The notes beneath the pieces were generated by a model. The model saw only the letters and a program-made list of their open reading frames with translations, did no database searches and was not told the DNA's origin. This document shows, in pieces, positions 9,428-22,641 of a stretch of DNA of 61,049 bases (the stretch's first letter is position 1; every line of letters starts with the position of its first letter). Source of the stretch: Bradyrhizobium sp. 139. GTDB taxonomy: Bacteria > Pseudomonadota > Alphaproteobacteria > Rhizobiales > Xanthobacteraceae. The stretch is taken from contig NZ_JADPKS010000067.1 of assembly GCF_023074175.1 (NCBI RefSeq), positions 1 to 61,049 on the forward strand, read 5' to 3'. The position numbers were made by a program, and so were the translations under genes.

Positions 9428-10681
9428 TCAGGCAGGCTGCGCAACCGCTCGCTGAGCCGGTTTCTCCACGATCGGAATATTGATCAGCGCCGAGAGCACG
9501 CCGAACAGGATCGAGAGCCACCAGATCGGCGTGTAGGAACCGAAGCGCTCGAACACGATGCCGCCGAGCCAGACGCCGAGGAAGCCGCCGACCTGATGGC
9601 TGACGAAGGCAAAGCCATAGAGCGTGGCGAACCAGCGCGTGCCGAACATCAGCGCCACCAGTGCCGAGGTCGGCGGCACCGTCGACAGCCAGGTCAGGCC
9701 GGAGACCGCACCGAACGCGATCGCCGAGAACGGCGTGATCGGGAATGAGATGAAGGCAAGCGTCGCAAGCGCGCGGGTGAAATAGATGACGGAGAGGATG
9801 TAACGCTTGGGCAGCGAGTTCTGGAGATAGCCGACGCTCAACGAACCGATGATGTTGAACAGGCCGATCGCCGCGATCACCCAGCCGCCGGTTTGCGTCG
9901 AGATGCCGCGATCGACCAGGAAGGCCGGCAGATGCACCGTGATGAAGGCGAGCTGGAAGCCGCAGGTGAAGAAGCCGAGCACCAGCAGCACATAGGAGCG
10001 ATGGCCGAAGGCTTCGGCAAGCGCCTTGGTGAAGGTCTGCTCATCCGCAGGGATCTTACTCGCGGAGCTCTCGGCCGGCGGCGTGGACAGCGCCAGTGAC
10101 AGCGGGATGATCAGCAGCATCAGGAAGCCGAATACGGTGAGCGCCTGCTGCCAGCCGAAATTGTCGATCAGCGCCACGCCGATCGGCGCGAACAGAAATT
10201 GCCCGAACGATCCTGCCGCGGTGCCGGCACCGAGCGCAAGGCCGCGCTTCTCGGACGGCAGCAGCTTTGTAAACGCGGACAGCACCAGATTGAACGAGCA
10301 ACCGGCGAGGCCGAAGCCAACCATCACGCCTGCGCCGATGTTGAGCGACAACGGCGTCGAAGAATAGCGCATCAGCAACAGACCGCCGGCATAGAGCAGC
10401 GCGCCGACGCACATCACCCGGAACAGGCCGAAGCGATCGGCGACCGCGCCGGCGATCGGCTGACCCAATCCCCACAACAAATTTTGAAATGCGATCGCGA
10501 GGCCGAACACGTCGCGGCCCCAGGCGAATTCGTGGCTCATCGGCTGCACGAAGAAGCCCAGCGCCGAACGCGGGCCGAAGCCGAGCATGCCGATCGCGCA
10601 GCCGCAGAGGATGATGATCGCCGGCGTCCGCCAGGAGGAGGAACGCGAGACCGGACCGAGCTCGCCCGCTTGAGTGGACAT
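9428..10681 (-). CDS. MFS transporter (OFA / monocarboxylate-like)
   Basis: This 417-residue inner-membrane carrier has 12 predicted membrane segments. The loop between segments 2 and 3 carries the MFS motif (GQPIAGAVADRFG). The sequence most resembles the oxalate-formate and monocarboxylate branch. The substrate is unknown. The ATG at 10681 follows AGGA at good spacing; an ATG 12 nt upstream has its AGGGAG too close. It is divergent from nadA, and the NAD-operon operators lie between them, but closer to nadA. Confidence 0.85.
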   Translation of the reverse strand: MSTQAGELGPVSRSSSWRTPAIIILCGCAIGMLGFGPRSALGFFVQPMSHEFAWGRDVFGLAIAFQNLLWGLGQPIAGAVADRFGLFRVMCVGALLYAGGLLLMRYSSTPLSLNIGAGVMVGFGLAGCSFNLVLSAFTKLLPSEKRGLALGAGTAAGSFGQFLFAPIGVALIDNFGWQQALTVFGFLMLLIIPLSLALSTPPAESSASKIPADEQTFTKALAEAFGHRSYVLLVLGFFTCGFQLAFITVHLPAFLVDRGISTQTGGWVIAAIGLFNIIGSLSVGYLQNSLPKRYILSVIYFTRALATLAFISFPITPFSAIAFGAVSGLTWLSTVPPTSALVALMFGTRWFATLYGFAFVSHQVGGFLGVWLGGIVFERFGSYTPIWWLSILFGVLSALINIPIVEKPAQRAVAQPA

Positions 10682-10904
10682 GGTGTTCCTCATCACTCCC
10701 TGACGGATCCGGAATGGGCAACCGCCAGTCAGGCACTTAATGCAGATGCATGAAAACCCCAAGTCAAAAATGATTGCGTTCCACGAAGGGCTGCCACCGG
10801 AGCATTGCATTTCATCGCGGCTTGCCTGACGCGTCGGGTGCGACTTGACGAGAATGTGTGCGGCCGGACCTAGCGGCGCCATCCATGGCGTGATACCTTC
10901 GATT

Positions 10905-10919
10905 TACTCAGATTGAGTA
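10905..10919. promoter_or_regulatory. Upstream nad operator: TACTC-N5-GAGTA
   Basis: A perfect 15-bp palindrome with 5-bp arms and spacer AGATT. It shares arms and spacing with the second palindrome 73 bp downstream. In Rhizobiales, nad genes are reported to be controlled by NadQ or NrtR-type repressors; assigning this site to either is inference. Confidence 0.6.
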
Positions 10920-10975
10920 TATTAGAACCTCGACAAACCCACCCGGCCTCACGGCCGGATTTCTCGGGCTCCAGA

Positions 10976-10994
10976 TATACTCATATCGAGTATA
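10976..10994. promoter_or_regulatory. Downstream nad operator: TATACTC-N5-GAGTATA
   Basis: A perfect 19-bp palindrome with 7-bp arms, ending 11 bp before the ribosome site of nadA. A bound protein here would block transcription or initiation. The centres of the two palindromes are 73 bp apart, close to seven helical turns, so bound dimers would lie on the same DNA face. Confidence 0.65.
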
Positions 10995-11017
10995 ACAAGC
11001 GTACACCGGAGGCTTCG

Positions 11018-12124
11018 ATGCCCATCACTGGAATTTACGGCCCCGACGACTTTGCCAACCGGCCGCAGGGCCAAATCCCCATCCCTCCCAGCGCTACGCC
11101 AGCGCGAACCGGCCCGACGCTGCCGATGCCCTCACTGGAATGGACACCGGAGGTCGAACGGGCCACCGCGCCGCTCTATGCGCGCGTGAAGCACGTGATC
11201 CCGCCAATCGAATGGCCGCTGATGGCGCCGACTATCAAGACGATCAACGAGCTGAAGCAGGCGCGTGGCGCTGTGATCCTCGCGCACAACTATCAGGCGC
11301 CGGAGATCTTTCATTGCGTCGCCGACATCGGCGGCGACTCGCTTCAGCTCGCAGTCGAAGCCACCAAGGTGAAGGCGGACGTCATCGTGCAGTGTGGCGT
11401 GCACTTCATGGCGGAGACGTCAAAGCTGCTCAACCCGGACAAGACGGTATTGATCCCCGATGCCCGCGCCGGCTGCTCGCTCGCCGCCAGCATCACCGGC
11501 GCGGACGTTCGCCTGCTCCGCGAAAGATTTCCCGGCATGCCCGTCGTTGCCTATGTCAACACGTCGGCGGAGGTGAAGGCGGAGGTCGACATCTGCTGCA
11601 CCTCTTCTAACGCGGTGCAGGTGGTCGAGAGCCTGAACGCGCCAAGCGTGATCTTCCTGCCCGATCGATACCTCGCCACTTACGTGGCCTCGAAGACCGA
11701 CGTGCAGATCATCGCCTGGAAGGGCGCCTGCGAGGTGCACGAGCGTTTTACCGGCGAGGAGCTGCGGGGGCTTCGCGAGGCCGACCCGTCCGTGCAGATC
11801 ATCGCGCATCCCGAATGTCCGCCGGACGTGTTGGCGGAAGCCGACTTCACCGGCTCGACCGCGCACATGATCAACTGGGTACGTGAGCGGCGGCCGCGGC
11901 GACTCGTCATGATCACGGAATGCTCGATGGCCGACAATGTCCGCGCCGAGCTGCCTGATGTGGAGATGCTCCGGCCCTGCAATCTCTGCCCGCACATGAA
12001 GCGCATCACGCTCGCCAAGATTCTGGACAGCCTGCTCACGCTTGGCGAGCAGGTCACGATCGATCCCGCGCTCGCGGAACGCGCGCGACGATCGGTCGAG
12101 CGGATGATCAATCTGAAGAATTGA
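11018..12124 (+). CDS. nadA: Quinolinate synthase A
   Basis: This 368-residue iron-sulfur enzyme condenses iminoaspartate with dihydroxyacetone phosphate to quinolinate, the second step of de novo NAD synthesis. The three expected [4Fe-4S] cysteines are visible in [20 protein letters not shown] and [10 protein letters not shown]. The early motif [11 protein letters not shown] is also typical. The ATG at 11018 has ACCGGAGG upstream. An in-frame TTG at 10913 would start inside the first operator and is unlikely. It is the first gene of nadABC, with 9 nt before nadB. Confidence 0.96.
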   Translation: MPITGIYGPDDFANRPQGQIPIPPSATPARTGPTLPMPSLEWTPEVERATAPLYARVKHVIPPIEWPLMAPTIKTINELKQARGAVILAHNYQAPEIFHCVADIGGDSLQLAVEATKVKADVIVQCGVHFMAETSKLLNPDKTVLIPDARAGCSLAASITGADVRLLRERFPGMPVVAYVNTSAEVKAEVDICCTSSNAVQVVESLNAPSVIFLPDRYLATYVASKTDVQIIAWKGACEVHERFTGEELRGLREADPSVQIIAHPECPPDVLAEADFTGSTAHMINWVRERRPRRLVMITECSMADNVRAELPDVEMLRPCNLCPHMKRITLAKILDSLLTLGEQVTIDPALAERARRSVERMINLKN

Positions 12125-12133
12125 GAGCGAAAC

Positions 12134-13741
12134 ATGCAAGATAACATCCACAATTTCTCCCGCAGCGCCGACGAAATCGTCATCGTCGGCGGCGGACTTG
12201 CCGGATTGTTCTGCGCACTCAAACTCGCGCCGCGGCCGGTGACGCTGATCTCGGCCGCGCCGCTCGGACAGGGCGCATCGTCCGCATGGGCGCAAGGCGG
12301 CATCGCGGCGGCGGTAACCCATGGCGATACGCCGGAACTGCATGCCGCGGATACGATTGCCGTCGGCGGAGACATCGTCGACGAAGCGGTTGCGCTGGGG
12401 ATTGCGCGCGAGGCTGCGGCGCGGATCCACGACCTGCTCGCCCATGGCGTGCCGTTCGACCGCGATTTTGAAGGCCGGCTCGCGGTCGGGCGCGAAGCCG
12501 CGCATTCAGCGCGGCGCATCGTGCATGTTCGCGGCGATGGCGCGGGCGCCGCGATCATCGCGGCCTTGAGCGAGGCGGTGCGCCGCACGCGATCGATCCG
12601 ACTGGTCGAAGGTCTCGTCGCCGAAGCGCTGTTGACGAAGGACGGCGCGGTCGCCGGCCTTCAATTGCGTGAAGCCGGCGAGGCGGCGGCACCGCCGCTC
12701 CGGCTCGCCACACGCGCGGTCGTGCTTGCGACCGGCGGCATCGGCCATCTCTATGCCGTCACCACCAACCCAACCGAGGCCAGCGGATCGGGCCTTGCGA
12801 TCGCAGCACGCGCCGGCGCCGTGATCGCCGATCCCGAGTTCGTACAGTTTCATCCGACCGCCATCATGGTCGGGCGCGATCCGGCGCCGCTCGCAACCGA
12901 AGCGCTACGCGGCGAAGGGGCGACGCTGATCAACGGCGACGGCGAACGTTTCATGCTTGCGCGCCATCCATTGGCCGAGCTCGCGCCGCGCGACATCGTG
13001 GCGCGGGGCGTATTCGCCGAGATCGCGGCCGGCCGCGGCGCCTTTCTCGATGCACGGCAGGCGCTGGGCGCGCGCTTTGCAGAGAAGTTTCCGACCGTGC
13101 ATGCAAGCTGCATCGCCGCCGGCATCGATCCGGCCATGCAGGCCATCCCGATTGCGCCCGCCGCGCACTACCATATGGGCGGCATTGCGGTGGATGAGCG
13201 CGGCCGCAGCTCGATCGACGGGCTCTGGGCCGGCGGCGAAGTGTCGTCCACCGGCGCGCATGGCGCCAACCGGCTCGCTTCGAATTCGCTGCTGGAGGCC
13301 GTGGTCTATGCGGCGCGCATCGCTGACGACATCGCCGGCCGGGCCATCCCCTCGCCTGCCCGTCTCCCCGATGCGCCGGCTGCGCCGCATGGCGGCGCGC
13401 CAGATGCTGCGGCCGTGACGCAGCTGCGTATGATGATGAGCGCACGTGTCGGCGTGATCCGCGACGGTGACGGGCTCGCGGAGGCGGTGCGCAGCCTCGC
13501 CGCGATTGAACGCGAAGCCAGCAACATCGCGGTTGGCAACATGGCAACGACAGCCCTGCTCGTCGCCGCTGCGGCTTGGGCCCGGCGCGAGAGCCGCGGC
13601 GCGCATTTCCGCTCGGACCATCCGGCGGATGTCCCTGCGCTGGCGCAGAGAACGATGACGACGCTCACGGCGGCACGCGAGATCGCCGACAGCCTGAGCG
13701 AGCGTCCGCTGCCACGCACCGCCCAACCGATGATCGCCTGA
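12134..13741 (+). CDS. nadB: L-aspartate oxidase
   Basis: This 535-residue flavoenzyme oxidises L-aspartate to iminoaspartate for NadA. An FAD-binding motif [17 protein letters not shown] lies near the N-terminus. The substrate-domain motifs HFHPTA-like (QFHPTAIM) and [14 protein letters not shown] are present, as expected in the succinate dehydrogenase/aspartate oxidase family. It lies between nadA and nadC, and its TGA overlaps an upstream candidate ATG of nadC. The operon position and full length leave little doubt. Confidence 0.95.
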   Translation: MQDNIHNFSRSADEIVIVGGGLAGLFCALKLAPRPVTLISAAPLGQGASSAWAQGGIAAAVTHGDTPELHAADTIAVGGDIVDEAVALGIAREAAARIHDLLAHGVPFDRDFEGRLAVGREAAHSARRIVHVRGDGAGAAIIAALSEAVRRTRSIRLVEGLVAEALLTKDGAVAGLQLREAGEAAAPPLRLATRAVVLATGGIGHLYAVTTNPTEASGSGLAIAARAGAVIADPEFVQFHPTAIMVGRDPAPLATEALRGEGATLINGDGERFMLARHPLAELAPRDIVARGVFAEIAAGRGAFLDARQALGARFAEKFPTVHASCIAAGIDPAMQAIPIAPAAHYHMGGIAVDERGRSSIDGLWAGGEVSSTGAHGANRLASNSLLEAVVYAARIADDIAGRAIPSPARLPDAPAAPHGGAPDAAAVTQLRMMMSARVGVIRDGDGLAEAVRSLAAIEREASNIAVGNMATTALLVAAAAWARRESRGAHFRSDHPADVPALAQRTMTTLTAAREIADSLSERPLPRTAQPMIA

Positions 13742-13752
13742 TGGAGTCCCGC

Positions 13753-14631
13753 ATGATCACCCCGACGTCACTGCTCTATCCCGACGCCTTCCTGTCGCCG
13801 CTTGCGATCGACGAGGCCGTGCATCGCGCGCTCGACGAAGATCTCGGCCGCGCCGGCGACATCACCTCGCTTGCGACCATCCCGGAGGCGACCAAGGCGC
13901 AGGCGATCCTGGTCGCACGCCAGTCCGGGGTGATCGCCGGCCTGCCGCTGGCGCTGGCAACGCTGCAAAAACTCTCGCCCGAGATCGAGGTGCGCGCGCA
14001 GGTCCGCGATGCCGCACGGGTTGCCCGCGGCCAGCACGTGCTGACGATCTCCGGCCCGGCGCGCGCCATTCTCACGGCGGAGCGGACCGCACTGAATTTC
14101 GTCGGCCGCTTGTCGGGCGTCGCGACGCTCACGGCCGACTATGTCCGCCAGACCGAAGGCACGAAGATGCGCATCTGCTGCACGCGAAAGACCACGCCGG
14201 GACTGCGGGCGCTGGAGAAATACGCGGTACGCTGCGGCGGCGGCTTCAATCACCGCTTCGGCCTCGACGACGCGATCCTGATCAAGGACAACCACATCGC
14301 GGTCGCCGGCGGCATCGGTGCGGTGCTGGAGCGCGCCCGCGCCCATGCCGGTCATCTCGTCAAGATCGAGATCGAGGTCGATACGCTCGCGCAATTGCGC
14401 GAGGTGCTCGGCACCGGGCTGGCCGATGCCGTGCTGCTCGACAACATGGACCTTGCGACGCTGCACGAGGCGGTGCGGCTCAACGAGGGCCGCCTCCAGC
14501 TGGAGGCATCCGGCGGCGTCACGCTGGACTCGATCGCGGCCATCGCGGCGACCGGCGTTGACTACGCCTCATCTGGCGCACTGACGCATTCGGCGCCGAA
14601 TTTCGACTGCGCGCTGGATATCGCGGCGTGA
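13753..14631 (+). CDS. nadC: Nicotinate-nucleotide pyrophosphorylase (carboxylating)
   Basis: This 292-residue quinolinate phosphoribosyltransferase converts quinolinate and PRPP to nicotinate mononucleotide with loss of CO2. Key motifs are [18 protein letters not shown] and [16 protein letters not shown], which hold the basic residues that bind quinolinate and PRPP. The C-terminal barrel ends with [10 protein letters not shown] and the expected [13 protein letters not shown]. The ATG at 13753 has GGAG 6 nt upstream. The alternative ATG at 13741, overlapping the nadB stop, would add four residues but has no ribosome site. It is convergent with the SleB-type gene. Confidence 0.95.
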   Translation: MITPTSLLYPDAFLSPLAIDEAVHRALDEDLGRAGDITSLATIPEATKAQAILVARQSGVIAGLPLALATLQKLSPEIEVRAQVRDAARVARGQHVLTISGPARAILTAERTALNFVGRLSGVATLTADYVRQTEGTKMRICCTRKTTPGLRALEKYAVRCGGGFNHRFGLDDAILIKDNHIAVAGGIGAVLERARAHAGHLVKIEIEVDTLAQLREVLGTGLADAVLLDNMDLATLHEAVRLNEGRLQLEASGGVTLDSIAAIAATGVDYASSGALTHSAPNFDCALDIAA

Positions 14632-14694
14632 TGTCCTCGCCTCTCCCCACTTGCGGGCGAGGGAGCAAACCTGCGTCGTGGCGAGTCCTATCGC

Positions 14695-16149
14695 TTACCG
14701 CCGCTCGATCGCGCCCATCTCGGCGGAGCTCTTGGCTTGCTGGGCGAGTTCGGCGGAAAGTGCCGCGGTCTGGGCCGGGGTGCCCCAGCTCGGTTCTTCG
14801 CTGCCGTCGCCCCAGGCGCGCGGGCGATAGAAGGTGTGGACGCCGGTCTTGTACATCTTCTTCATCTCGGCGACCCAGGACGGACGCACCCAATAGGCAT
14901 GGTAGTGCGTGGACTTGCCCACTTCGGGGAGCCAGATCTGGCCGTCGAGCATCGCCTTCGAAATCTTTTTCGCGCGCTCCCACATCTCGGGCTCGCGGAT
15001 CACGTCGGCATTGTTGTCGCAGGCGAAGGTGAACTGACATGCCAAGTGGCGGTGCCTGTTCTGATAGACCGCGCCGCACACGGTGTCCGGATATTTGCCG
15101 GAGAACACGCGGTTCATCACGACTTGCGCAACCGCCATCTGGCCGCGCACGGCCTCGCCGCGCGATTCGAAATAGACCGCTTCGGCGAGGCACTTCTCGG
15201 ACTTTGCGCGCGACCTGTCGTCGAGCGCGAGCCGCTCCGCGGGCGATCTGGCGCGCTGGTTGTCGGCATTGACCTCGCCCTTCGGCGCGACGCTCTCGCC
15301 GCTTTCGATGTCCTTGGCGATATCGTCCGACGGGGGCGACAGCGATGCCGTCACCTTCATGTCCGGATCGGACGTCACGATCAGCGGCTCGGCGCCGGGT
15401 TGCCAGCTCTCGATGCTCTCGAGATTGCCGCCGAGCGAGGAGCTGCCGAAGAACAGGTTCGAGGTCTTCACGCGGAAGGGATCCCGTGGCGGTGCAGCCG
15501 GAATGGTCGCGTGCTTCAGCGCTTCGATCGGCTGGACAGCGAACCCGCGCGCGGCGTCGCTGGCTTGTGGCGGATTGGCATATTGCGGCAGCGGCGGCGC
15601 GCGCAGAGCTTCCTGAAGCTCGGGATCGAGCGCGGCTGCGGACTCCGGCGACATAATTTGTGGCAACGCGGCGGTCTTGGCGCCGAACACCGAGCCGTTC
15701 GACGTCGCGGGATCTTCCTGTGCCGGCGCCGCGGATGGTGCGGTCGTCTCGGGAGCCTGCGTGGGTGTGACAGTTGCGAGACGGTCACCCTTCATGGAAC
15801 GATCGACCATGGGAAAATCGGCGGCCTGGTAGCGCGGCGGGGCCTGAAGCGCCGGATTGCGGCTGATCGCGCCGGTGACGTCGCGGCCCTCGAGGCTCGC
15901 GAGGCGAACCATCGCGCTCTGCGGAACCGAAGTGCCGATCGGACGGGAAAAGCTGTAGGTTGCGAGCTGGATCGAGGACGCCGCGGAGAACACCTGCTTC
16001 TGCCAGCGCTCGGCGACGCCGGGCTGACGCGCCAGCAACGACGTGATGTCCTGATAGCCGGTCTCTCTCGGCATCAATGCGAAGATGCAGAGACCGATTC
16101 CGAAGGACGCGAACCGCGCGCCCCTCGGATGGTTACGCAACACTGACAT
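14695..16149 (-). CDS. SleB-type cell-wall hydrolase
   Basis: This 484-residue protein starts with a hydrophobic signal or anchor (about residues 12-27), then a long variable Pro/Ala/Ser-rich region. A C-terminal Hydrolase_2/SleB domain follows (about residues 325-450). The active-site glutamate is in AEAVYFESRGE, followed by AVAQVVMNRV. Members cleave peptidoglycan as lytic transglycosylase-like enzymes. In non-sporing alphaproteobacteria they act in wall remodelling. The start at 16149 is the first ATG fitting the signal sequence; its ribosome site is weak. Confidence 0.85.
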   Translation of the reverse strand: MSVLRNHPRGARFASFGIGLCIFALMPRETGYQDITSLLARQPGVAERWQKQVFSAASSIQLATYSFSRPIGTSVPQSAMVRLASLEGRDVTGAISRNPALQAPPRYQAADFPMVDRSMKGDRLATVTPTQAPETTAPSAAPAQEDPATSNGSVFGAKTAALPQIMSPESAAALDPELQEALRAPPLPQYANPPQASDAARGFAVQPIEALKHATIPAAPPRDPFRVKTSNLFFGSSSLGGNLESIESWQPGAEPLIVTSDPDMKVTASLSPPSDDIAKDIESGESVAPKGEVNADNQRARSPAERLALDDRSRAKSEKCLAEAVYFESRGEAVRGQMAVAQVVMNRVFSGKYPDTVCGAVYQNRHRHLACQFTFACDNNADVIREPEMWERAKKISKAMLDGQIWLPEVGKSTHYHAYWVRPSWVAEMKKMYKTGVHTFYRPRAWGDGSEEPSWGTPAQTAALSAELAQQAKSSAEMGAIERR

Positions 16150-16442
16150 CGACACGCTCACGCTACGCTTACGCCAGAAAAATCGAACTGCAGTACATCC
16201 GTACAATTCGATCTTTATCGTGAGTATCAAATTTAGGTTGCCGGGGCGTTAATCGGCGTTGCGCGTGCGGCACACTCAAGCGATTGCGGGTGTTTTCGCG
16301 GGCAATGATGCGCATTGGTAAATGCCGCCTCTCGTAAAGCGGTAAACATTCGGTCAACACGAATGGTGAAGGAACTCTTGCGCGCACGTATCATTACGGG
16401 ACGCCTGATGAATTCCCTCTCGTCATTGCGAGCGCAGCTCCA
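16150..16442. other. Intergenic stretch between the SleB-type gene and ppdK
   Basis: Near 16424-16436 the sequence TCATTGCGAGCGC resembles the end of a dispersed Bradyrhizobium repeat. The rest is AT-richer than its neighbours and should carry the promoter of the SleB-type gene. No credible gene is seen. Confidence 0.45.
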
Positions 16443-16473
16443 AATGAAAAGAGGCGGGGCAAGCCCCGCCTCT
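16443..16473 (-). terminator. Rho-independent terminator of ppdK
   Basis: Read on the minus strand, 11-bp arms AGAGGCGGGGC and GCCCCGCCTCT pair around a 2-nt loop and run into TTTTCATTT. It lies 25 nt after the ppdK stop. Confidence 0.85.
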
Positions 16474-16497
16474 CTCAGCTCAATCCTGCGCTTCGGC

Positions 16498-19491
<2,994 letters not shown>

Positions 19492-19587
19492 AGCTTGCAC
19501 ACAACCTGCGAGAGGAATGGGTAATCGCGCGCCTTACACCATTTTGGGCAGGCCCGCGCAAGTCGAAGAGTTCCGGAAAATGAAGGC

Positions 19588-19743
19588 CTAGAGATGGAGC
19601 CACTTCAACAATCCGAGCCCGATCGCGCCGTTTATGATGAGAAAGATGGCAACGATCAGGTTGAGAAGACGCGGCATGATGAGGATGAGCACGCCCGCAA
19701 GCAGCGACAGGATCGGCGAAATGTGGGCGACAGTGATGTGCAT
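19588..19743 (-). CDS. DUF3096 small membrane protein
   Basis: The protein has 51 residues, with two hydrophobic segments either side of a conserved turn (LLAGVLILIMPRLLN, then a short loop before IINGAIGLG). This fits DUF3096, a tiny inner-membrane protein family common in proteobacteria with no known function. It lies just upstream of ppdK on the same strand. The coding frame is clean and GC-rich at third positions. Confidence 0.8.
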   Translation of the reverse strand: MHITVAHISPILSLLAGVLILIMPRLLNLIVAIFLIINGAIGLGLLKWLHL

Positions 19744-19968
19744 GGAGGATTGTCTTTCCGTGGAGTGAGGCGAATCGCGACTGGATCATACCGGAGCAGG
19801 TTCCGCGGGTAGAGACGCGCAAGCCCCGCACGGGTTCCCGCCTTCGCGAAATCTGCCCGAAATTGCCGCGAATGCGGCGGGGCTTTTCCCGGAACATTGC
19901 CAGCATGCATGCATTGGCAACCGGTCGCGCCATTGGCGCTTCCCGAAAACTTGTCGAAGGAGTTCTTC

Positions 19969-20322
19969 ATGCGGAACAGGATTCTTGCTCTTGCAACGCT
20001 CGCGGCCGTGATCGGCTCGCCCGTCGCGGCGCAGGCGCAAAGCGGCGTCACGGTGGGACGCGCACCCGCCACGGTCGACAGCAGCCCGACGATTGCGGTC
20101 GAACAACGGCCGGCCTTCCGCGACTATGTCGTCGAACAACGCGTGCCGCCCTTCCACATTCCGGATCGCGTGACGGTCGGTGCCACCTTACCCGATGCCG
20201 GCATCACCTATTATGACGTGCCGCAACGTTTCGGCGCCACCACTTACCGCTACACCGTCGTGAACGGCGAGACCGTACTGGTCGAGCCGCGTTCGCGGCG
20301 CATCGTCGAGGTGTTGGACTGA
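19969..20322 (+). CDS. DUF1236 exported protein
   Basis: The protein has 117 residues, with a signal peptide (cleavage probably after AAQAQ, near residue 24). A DUF1236-like domain follows (VGATLPDAGITYYDVPQRFG, then YRYTVVNGETVLVEPRSRRI). The domain is abundant in Bradyrhizobium and is predicted to be periplasmic; its function is unknown. The ATG at 19969 has GAAGGAG upstream. A strong terminator follows. Confidence 0.85.
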   Translation: MRNRILALATLAAVIGSPVAAQAQSGVTVGRAPATVDSSPTIAVEQRPAFRDYVVEQRVPPFHIPDRVTVGATLPDAGITYYDVPQRFGATTYRYTVVNGETVLVEPRSRRIVEVLD

Positions 20323-20385
20323 CATCGACTAGATGTCCGGCGCGCCACGTCAGGCAGGCGCGAGCAGTGTTAAATCGGACATCAG

Positions 20386-20424
20386 GCCCCGCCCGGTCCT
20401 CCCCCCGCCGGGCGGGGCTCTTTT
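20386..20424 (+). terminator. Rho-independent terminator after the DUF1236 gene
   Basis: Perfect 11-bp arms GCCCCGCCCGG (20386-20396) and CCGGGCGGGGC (20408-20418) surround an 11-nt loop and are followed by TCTTTT. Confidence 0.85.
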
Positions 20425-20431
20425 GCGCTTC

Positions 20432-20515
20432 GTCATTCCGGGGCGCGCGGAGCGCGAGCTATGATGCGCAATTGCCCATCATAGCTCGCGCCAAATGGGC
20501 GCGCCCCGGAATGAC
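20432..20515. repeat. Nested intergenic palindrome (Bradyrhizobium-type)
   Basis: Outer arms GTCATTCCGGGGCGCG (20432-20447) and its exact complement (20500-20515) enclose inner arms GCGCGAGCTATGATG (20452-20466) and its complement (20477-20491). The whole could fold into one long hairpin between the DUF1236 terminator and glyS. Repeats beginning GTCATTCCGGGGC are widespread in Bradyrhizobium intergenic DNA. Confidence 0.8.
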
Positions 20516-20541
20516 ATTGGAGTTTGTCGCGCGATCGCGCC

Positions 20542-22641
20542 TCAATCCTGGATCCTCGAGAAATCAGCCACCGCACGCGTGGCGCTGCGGATCTCGCCCA
20601 GCAGCTTCAGGCGGTTCTCGCGTACCTTCGCATCGTCGTCGTTGACGCGCACCTTGTCGAAGAACGCATCGACCGGCGGGCGCAGTTTTGCCATCGCGCT
20701 CATCGCGGCCGCAAAGTCTTCCTTTGCGACGGCCGCGCTCGCTTCCGCCTGCACCTCGCCGATCGCCTTCGCCAGCGCCTTCTCCTCATCGAGGCTGTAG
20801 AGCGCCGCATCCGGCGCACCGCCGAAGCTGCGCTTGTCCTTTTTCTCCTCGATCGACAGGATGTTGCCGGCGCGCTTGGTGCCGGCCAGCAAATTCCTGC
20901 CGTCTTCGGATTCGAGAAATTTTCCGAGCGCCTCGACGCGGCGGACGATCATCAGGAGATCATCCTGGCCGCCGAGCGCGAACACGGCGTCGACGAGATC
21001 GTGACGCGCACCCTGCTCGCGCAGCTGGACCTTGAGGCGATCGGCAAAGAAGGCGAGAAGATCGCTTGGAAGCTTCTCCGCATCGGCTGACTTGACCGAC
21101 AAGCCGGCGAGTGCGGACGCCGCCACCTTCATGAGCGACAGACGCAGGTTGTTCTCAGCGATCAGCCTGATCACCCCCAGCGCCGCGCGACGCAGCGCAT
21201 ATGGATCCTTGCTTCCCGTCGGCTTCTCGTCGATCGCCCAGAAGCCGACGAGCGTATCGAGCTTGTCGGCGAGCGCGACCGCCACGCTGACCGGATCCGT
21301 CGGCACGCGATCGGCAGGCCCTTGCGGCTTGTAATGTTCCTCGCAGGCCGCGGCCACGGAGGCATCTTCGCCCTGGGCCAGCGCGTAATACCTGCCCATC
21401 AGGCCCTGCACTTCCGGGAATTCGCCGACGACTTCAGTCAACAAATCCGCCTTGGCGAGATGCGCCGCGCGCGTCGCCTTGGCGACGTCGGCACCGACCA
21501 GCGGCGCGATCTCCGCGGCAAGGCGCTCGATGCGCTTGATGCGCGCAGCCTGGGTGCCGAGCTTCTCGTGGAACACGATCTGTTCGAACTTCGGAAGCCG
21601 CTCCTCCAGCTTCGTCTTCAGGTCGGTCTCGTAGAAGAACTTCGCATCCGACAGACGCGGACGGATCACGCGCTCGTTGCCGGCAACGATGGTCTTGCCG
21701 CCGTCGGCCGCCTCGATATTGGCGGTGAGGACGAACTTGTTGGTCAGCTTGCCCGTCTTGGGATCCCTGACGACGAAGCATTTCTGGTTGTTGCGGATGG
21801 TGGCGCGGATCACCTCGTCCGGGATCGCGAGATATTCCTCTTCGAACGATCCCATCATGACGACCGGCCACTCGACGAGACCAGAGACCTCGTCGAGCAG
21901 CACCTGATCCTCGACCAGTTCAAGTCCCTGCGCGAACGTCAACTCCTTGGCATCGGCGAAGATAATGTCCTTGCGTGCCTGCGGATCGAGGATGACCTTG
22001 GCAGCCTTCAGTTTCGCTTCGTAGTCCTCGAAGCGCCGCACCTGAATCGCAGCCGGCGCCATGAAGCGATGGCCGTAGGTGGTCTGGCCCGTCTCGATTC
22101 CGTCCACCGAGAATTTGACGACATCGGGCTCTTCGGTCTCGGGCCCGAACGTCGCGGTGATCGCGTGCAGTGGGCGCACCCAGTTCAGCGAGCCGGGCTT
22201 GCCCGAGCGCGCGCCCCAGCGCATCGATTTCGGCCAGGGGAAGGTGCGGATGATCACCGGCAGAATCTCGGCGAGTACGTCGATCGCGTCGCGGCCGGGC
22301 TTTTCGATCAAGCCGATGTAGAAATCACCCTTGGGGTCGCGCTGAATCTTGGCTTCGTCCAGCGATTTCAGACCCGTCGCTTTCAAAAAACCCTGCACGG
22401 CCACATCGGGCGCGCCCATTTTCGGTCCGCGGCGTTCGGTCTTCAGATCAGGCTGGCGCGCGGGAATGCCGTGCACGGTCAGCGCGAGGCGGCGCGGCGT
22501 CGCGAACGCTTTGGCGCCTTCATAGACGAGGCCTTCGGCAACGAGCTTGTCGGTGACCATGCGGCGCAGATCGTCGGCCGCCTTGGCCTGCATGCGCGCG
22601 GGGATTTCTTCCGAGAACAATTCCAGCAAAAGATCGGGCAT
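20542..22641 (-). CDS. glyS: Glycyl-tRNA synthetase beta subunit
   Basis: This 699-residue beta subunit of the alpha2beta2 glycyl-tRNA synthetase begins [17 protein letters not shown], the classic start of this family. [13 protein letters not shown] residues follow in the middle. A C-terminal DALR-like anticodon-binding region ends near [19 protein letters not shown]. It binds tRNA and supports charging by GlyQ. Its ATG overlaps the glyQ stop by one base (TGATG), so the pair is translationally coupled. Confidence 0.97.
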   Translation of the reverse strand: MPDLLLELFSEEIPARMQAKAADDLRRMVTDKLVAEGLVYEGAKAFATPRRLALTVHGIPARQPDLKTERRGPKMGAPDVAVQGFLKATGLKSLDEAKIQRDPKGDFYIGLIEKPGRDAIDVLAEILPVIIRTFPWPKSMRWGARSGKPGSLNWVRPLHAITATFGPETEEPDVVKFSVDGIETGQTTYGHRFMAPAAIQVRRFEDYEAKLKAAKVILDPQARKDIIFADAKELTFAQGLELVEDQVLLDEVSGLVEWPVVMMGSFEEEYLAIPDEVIRATIRNNQKCFVVRDPKTGKLTNKFVLTANIEAADGGKTIVAGNERVIRPRLSDAKFFYETDLKTKLEERLPKFEQIVFHEKLGTQAARIKRIERLAAEIAPLVGADVAKATRAAHLAKADLLTEVVGEFPEVQGLMGRYYALAQGEDASVAAACEEHYKPQGPADRVPTDPVSVAVALADKLDTLVGFWAIDEKPTGSKDPYALRRAALGVIRLIAENNLRLSLMKVAASALAGLSVKSADAEKLPSDLLAFFADRLKVQLREQGARHDLVDAVFALGGQDDLLMIVRRVEALGKFLESEDGRNLLAGTKRAGNILSIEEKKDKRSFGGAPDAALYSLDEEKALAKAIGEVQAEASAAVAKEDFAAAMSAMAKLRPPVDAFFDKVRVNDDDAKVRENRLKLLGEIRSATRAVADFSRIQD

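Larger units (their letters stand above)
10682..11017. promoter_or_regulatory. Divergent control region of the MFS gene and nadABC
   Basis: This 336-bp noncoding stretch separates the MFS gene from nadA. It holds two matching palindromes (listed separately) close to nadA and a strong ribosome site ACCGGAGG at 11005-11012. The 220 bp next to the MFS gene shows no comparable motif. Confidence 0.6.

Noticed and set aside
10913..11017. Upstream TTG start for nadA
   Set aside because: It lies inside an operator and has no ribosome site; the ATG at 11018 has a strong one.
14632..14694. CTCTCCCC/GGGCGAGGG near-palindrome between nadC and the SleB-type gene as a terminator
   Set aside because: Arms pair poorly and no T-run follows; probably a decayed repeat.
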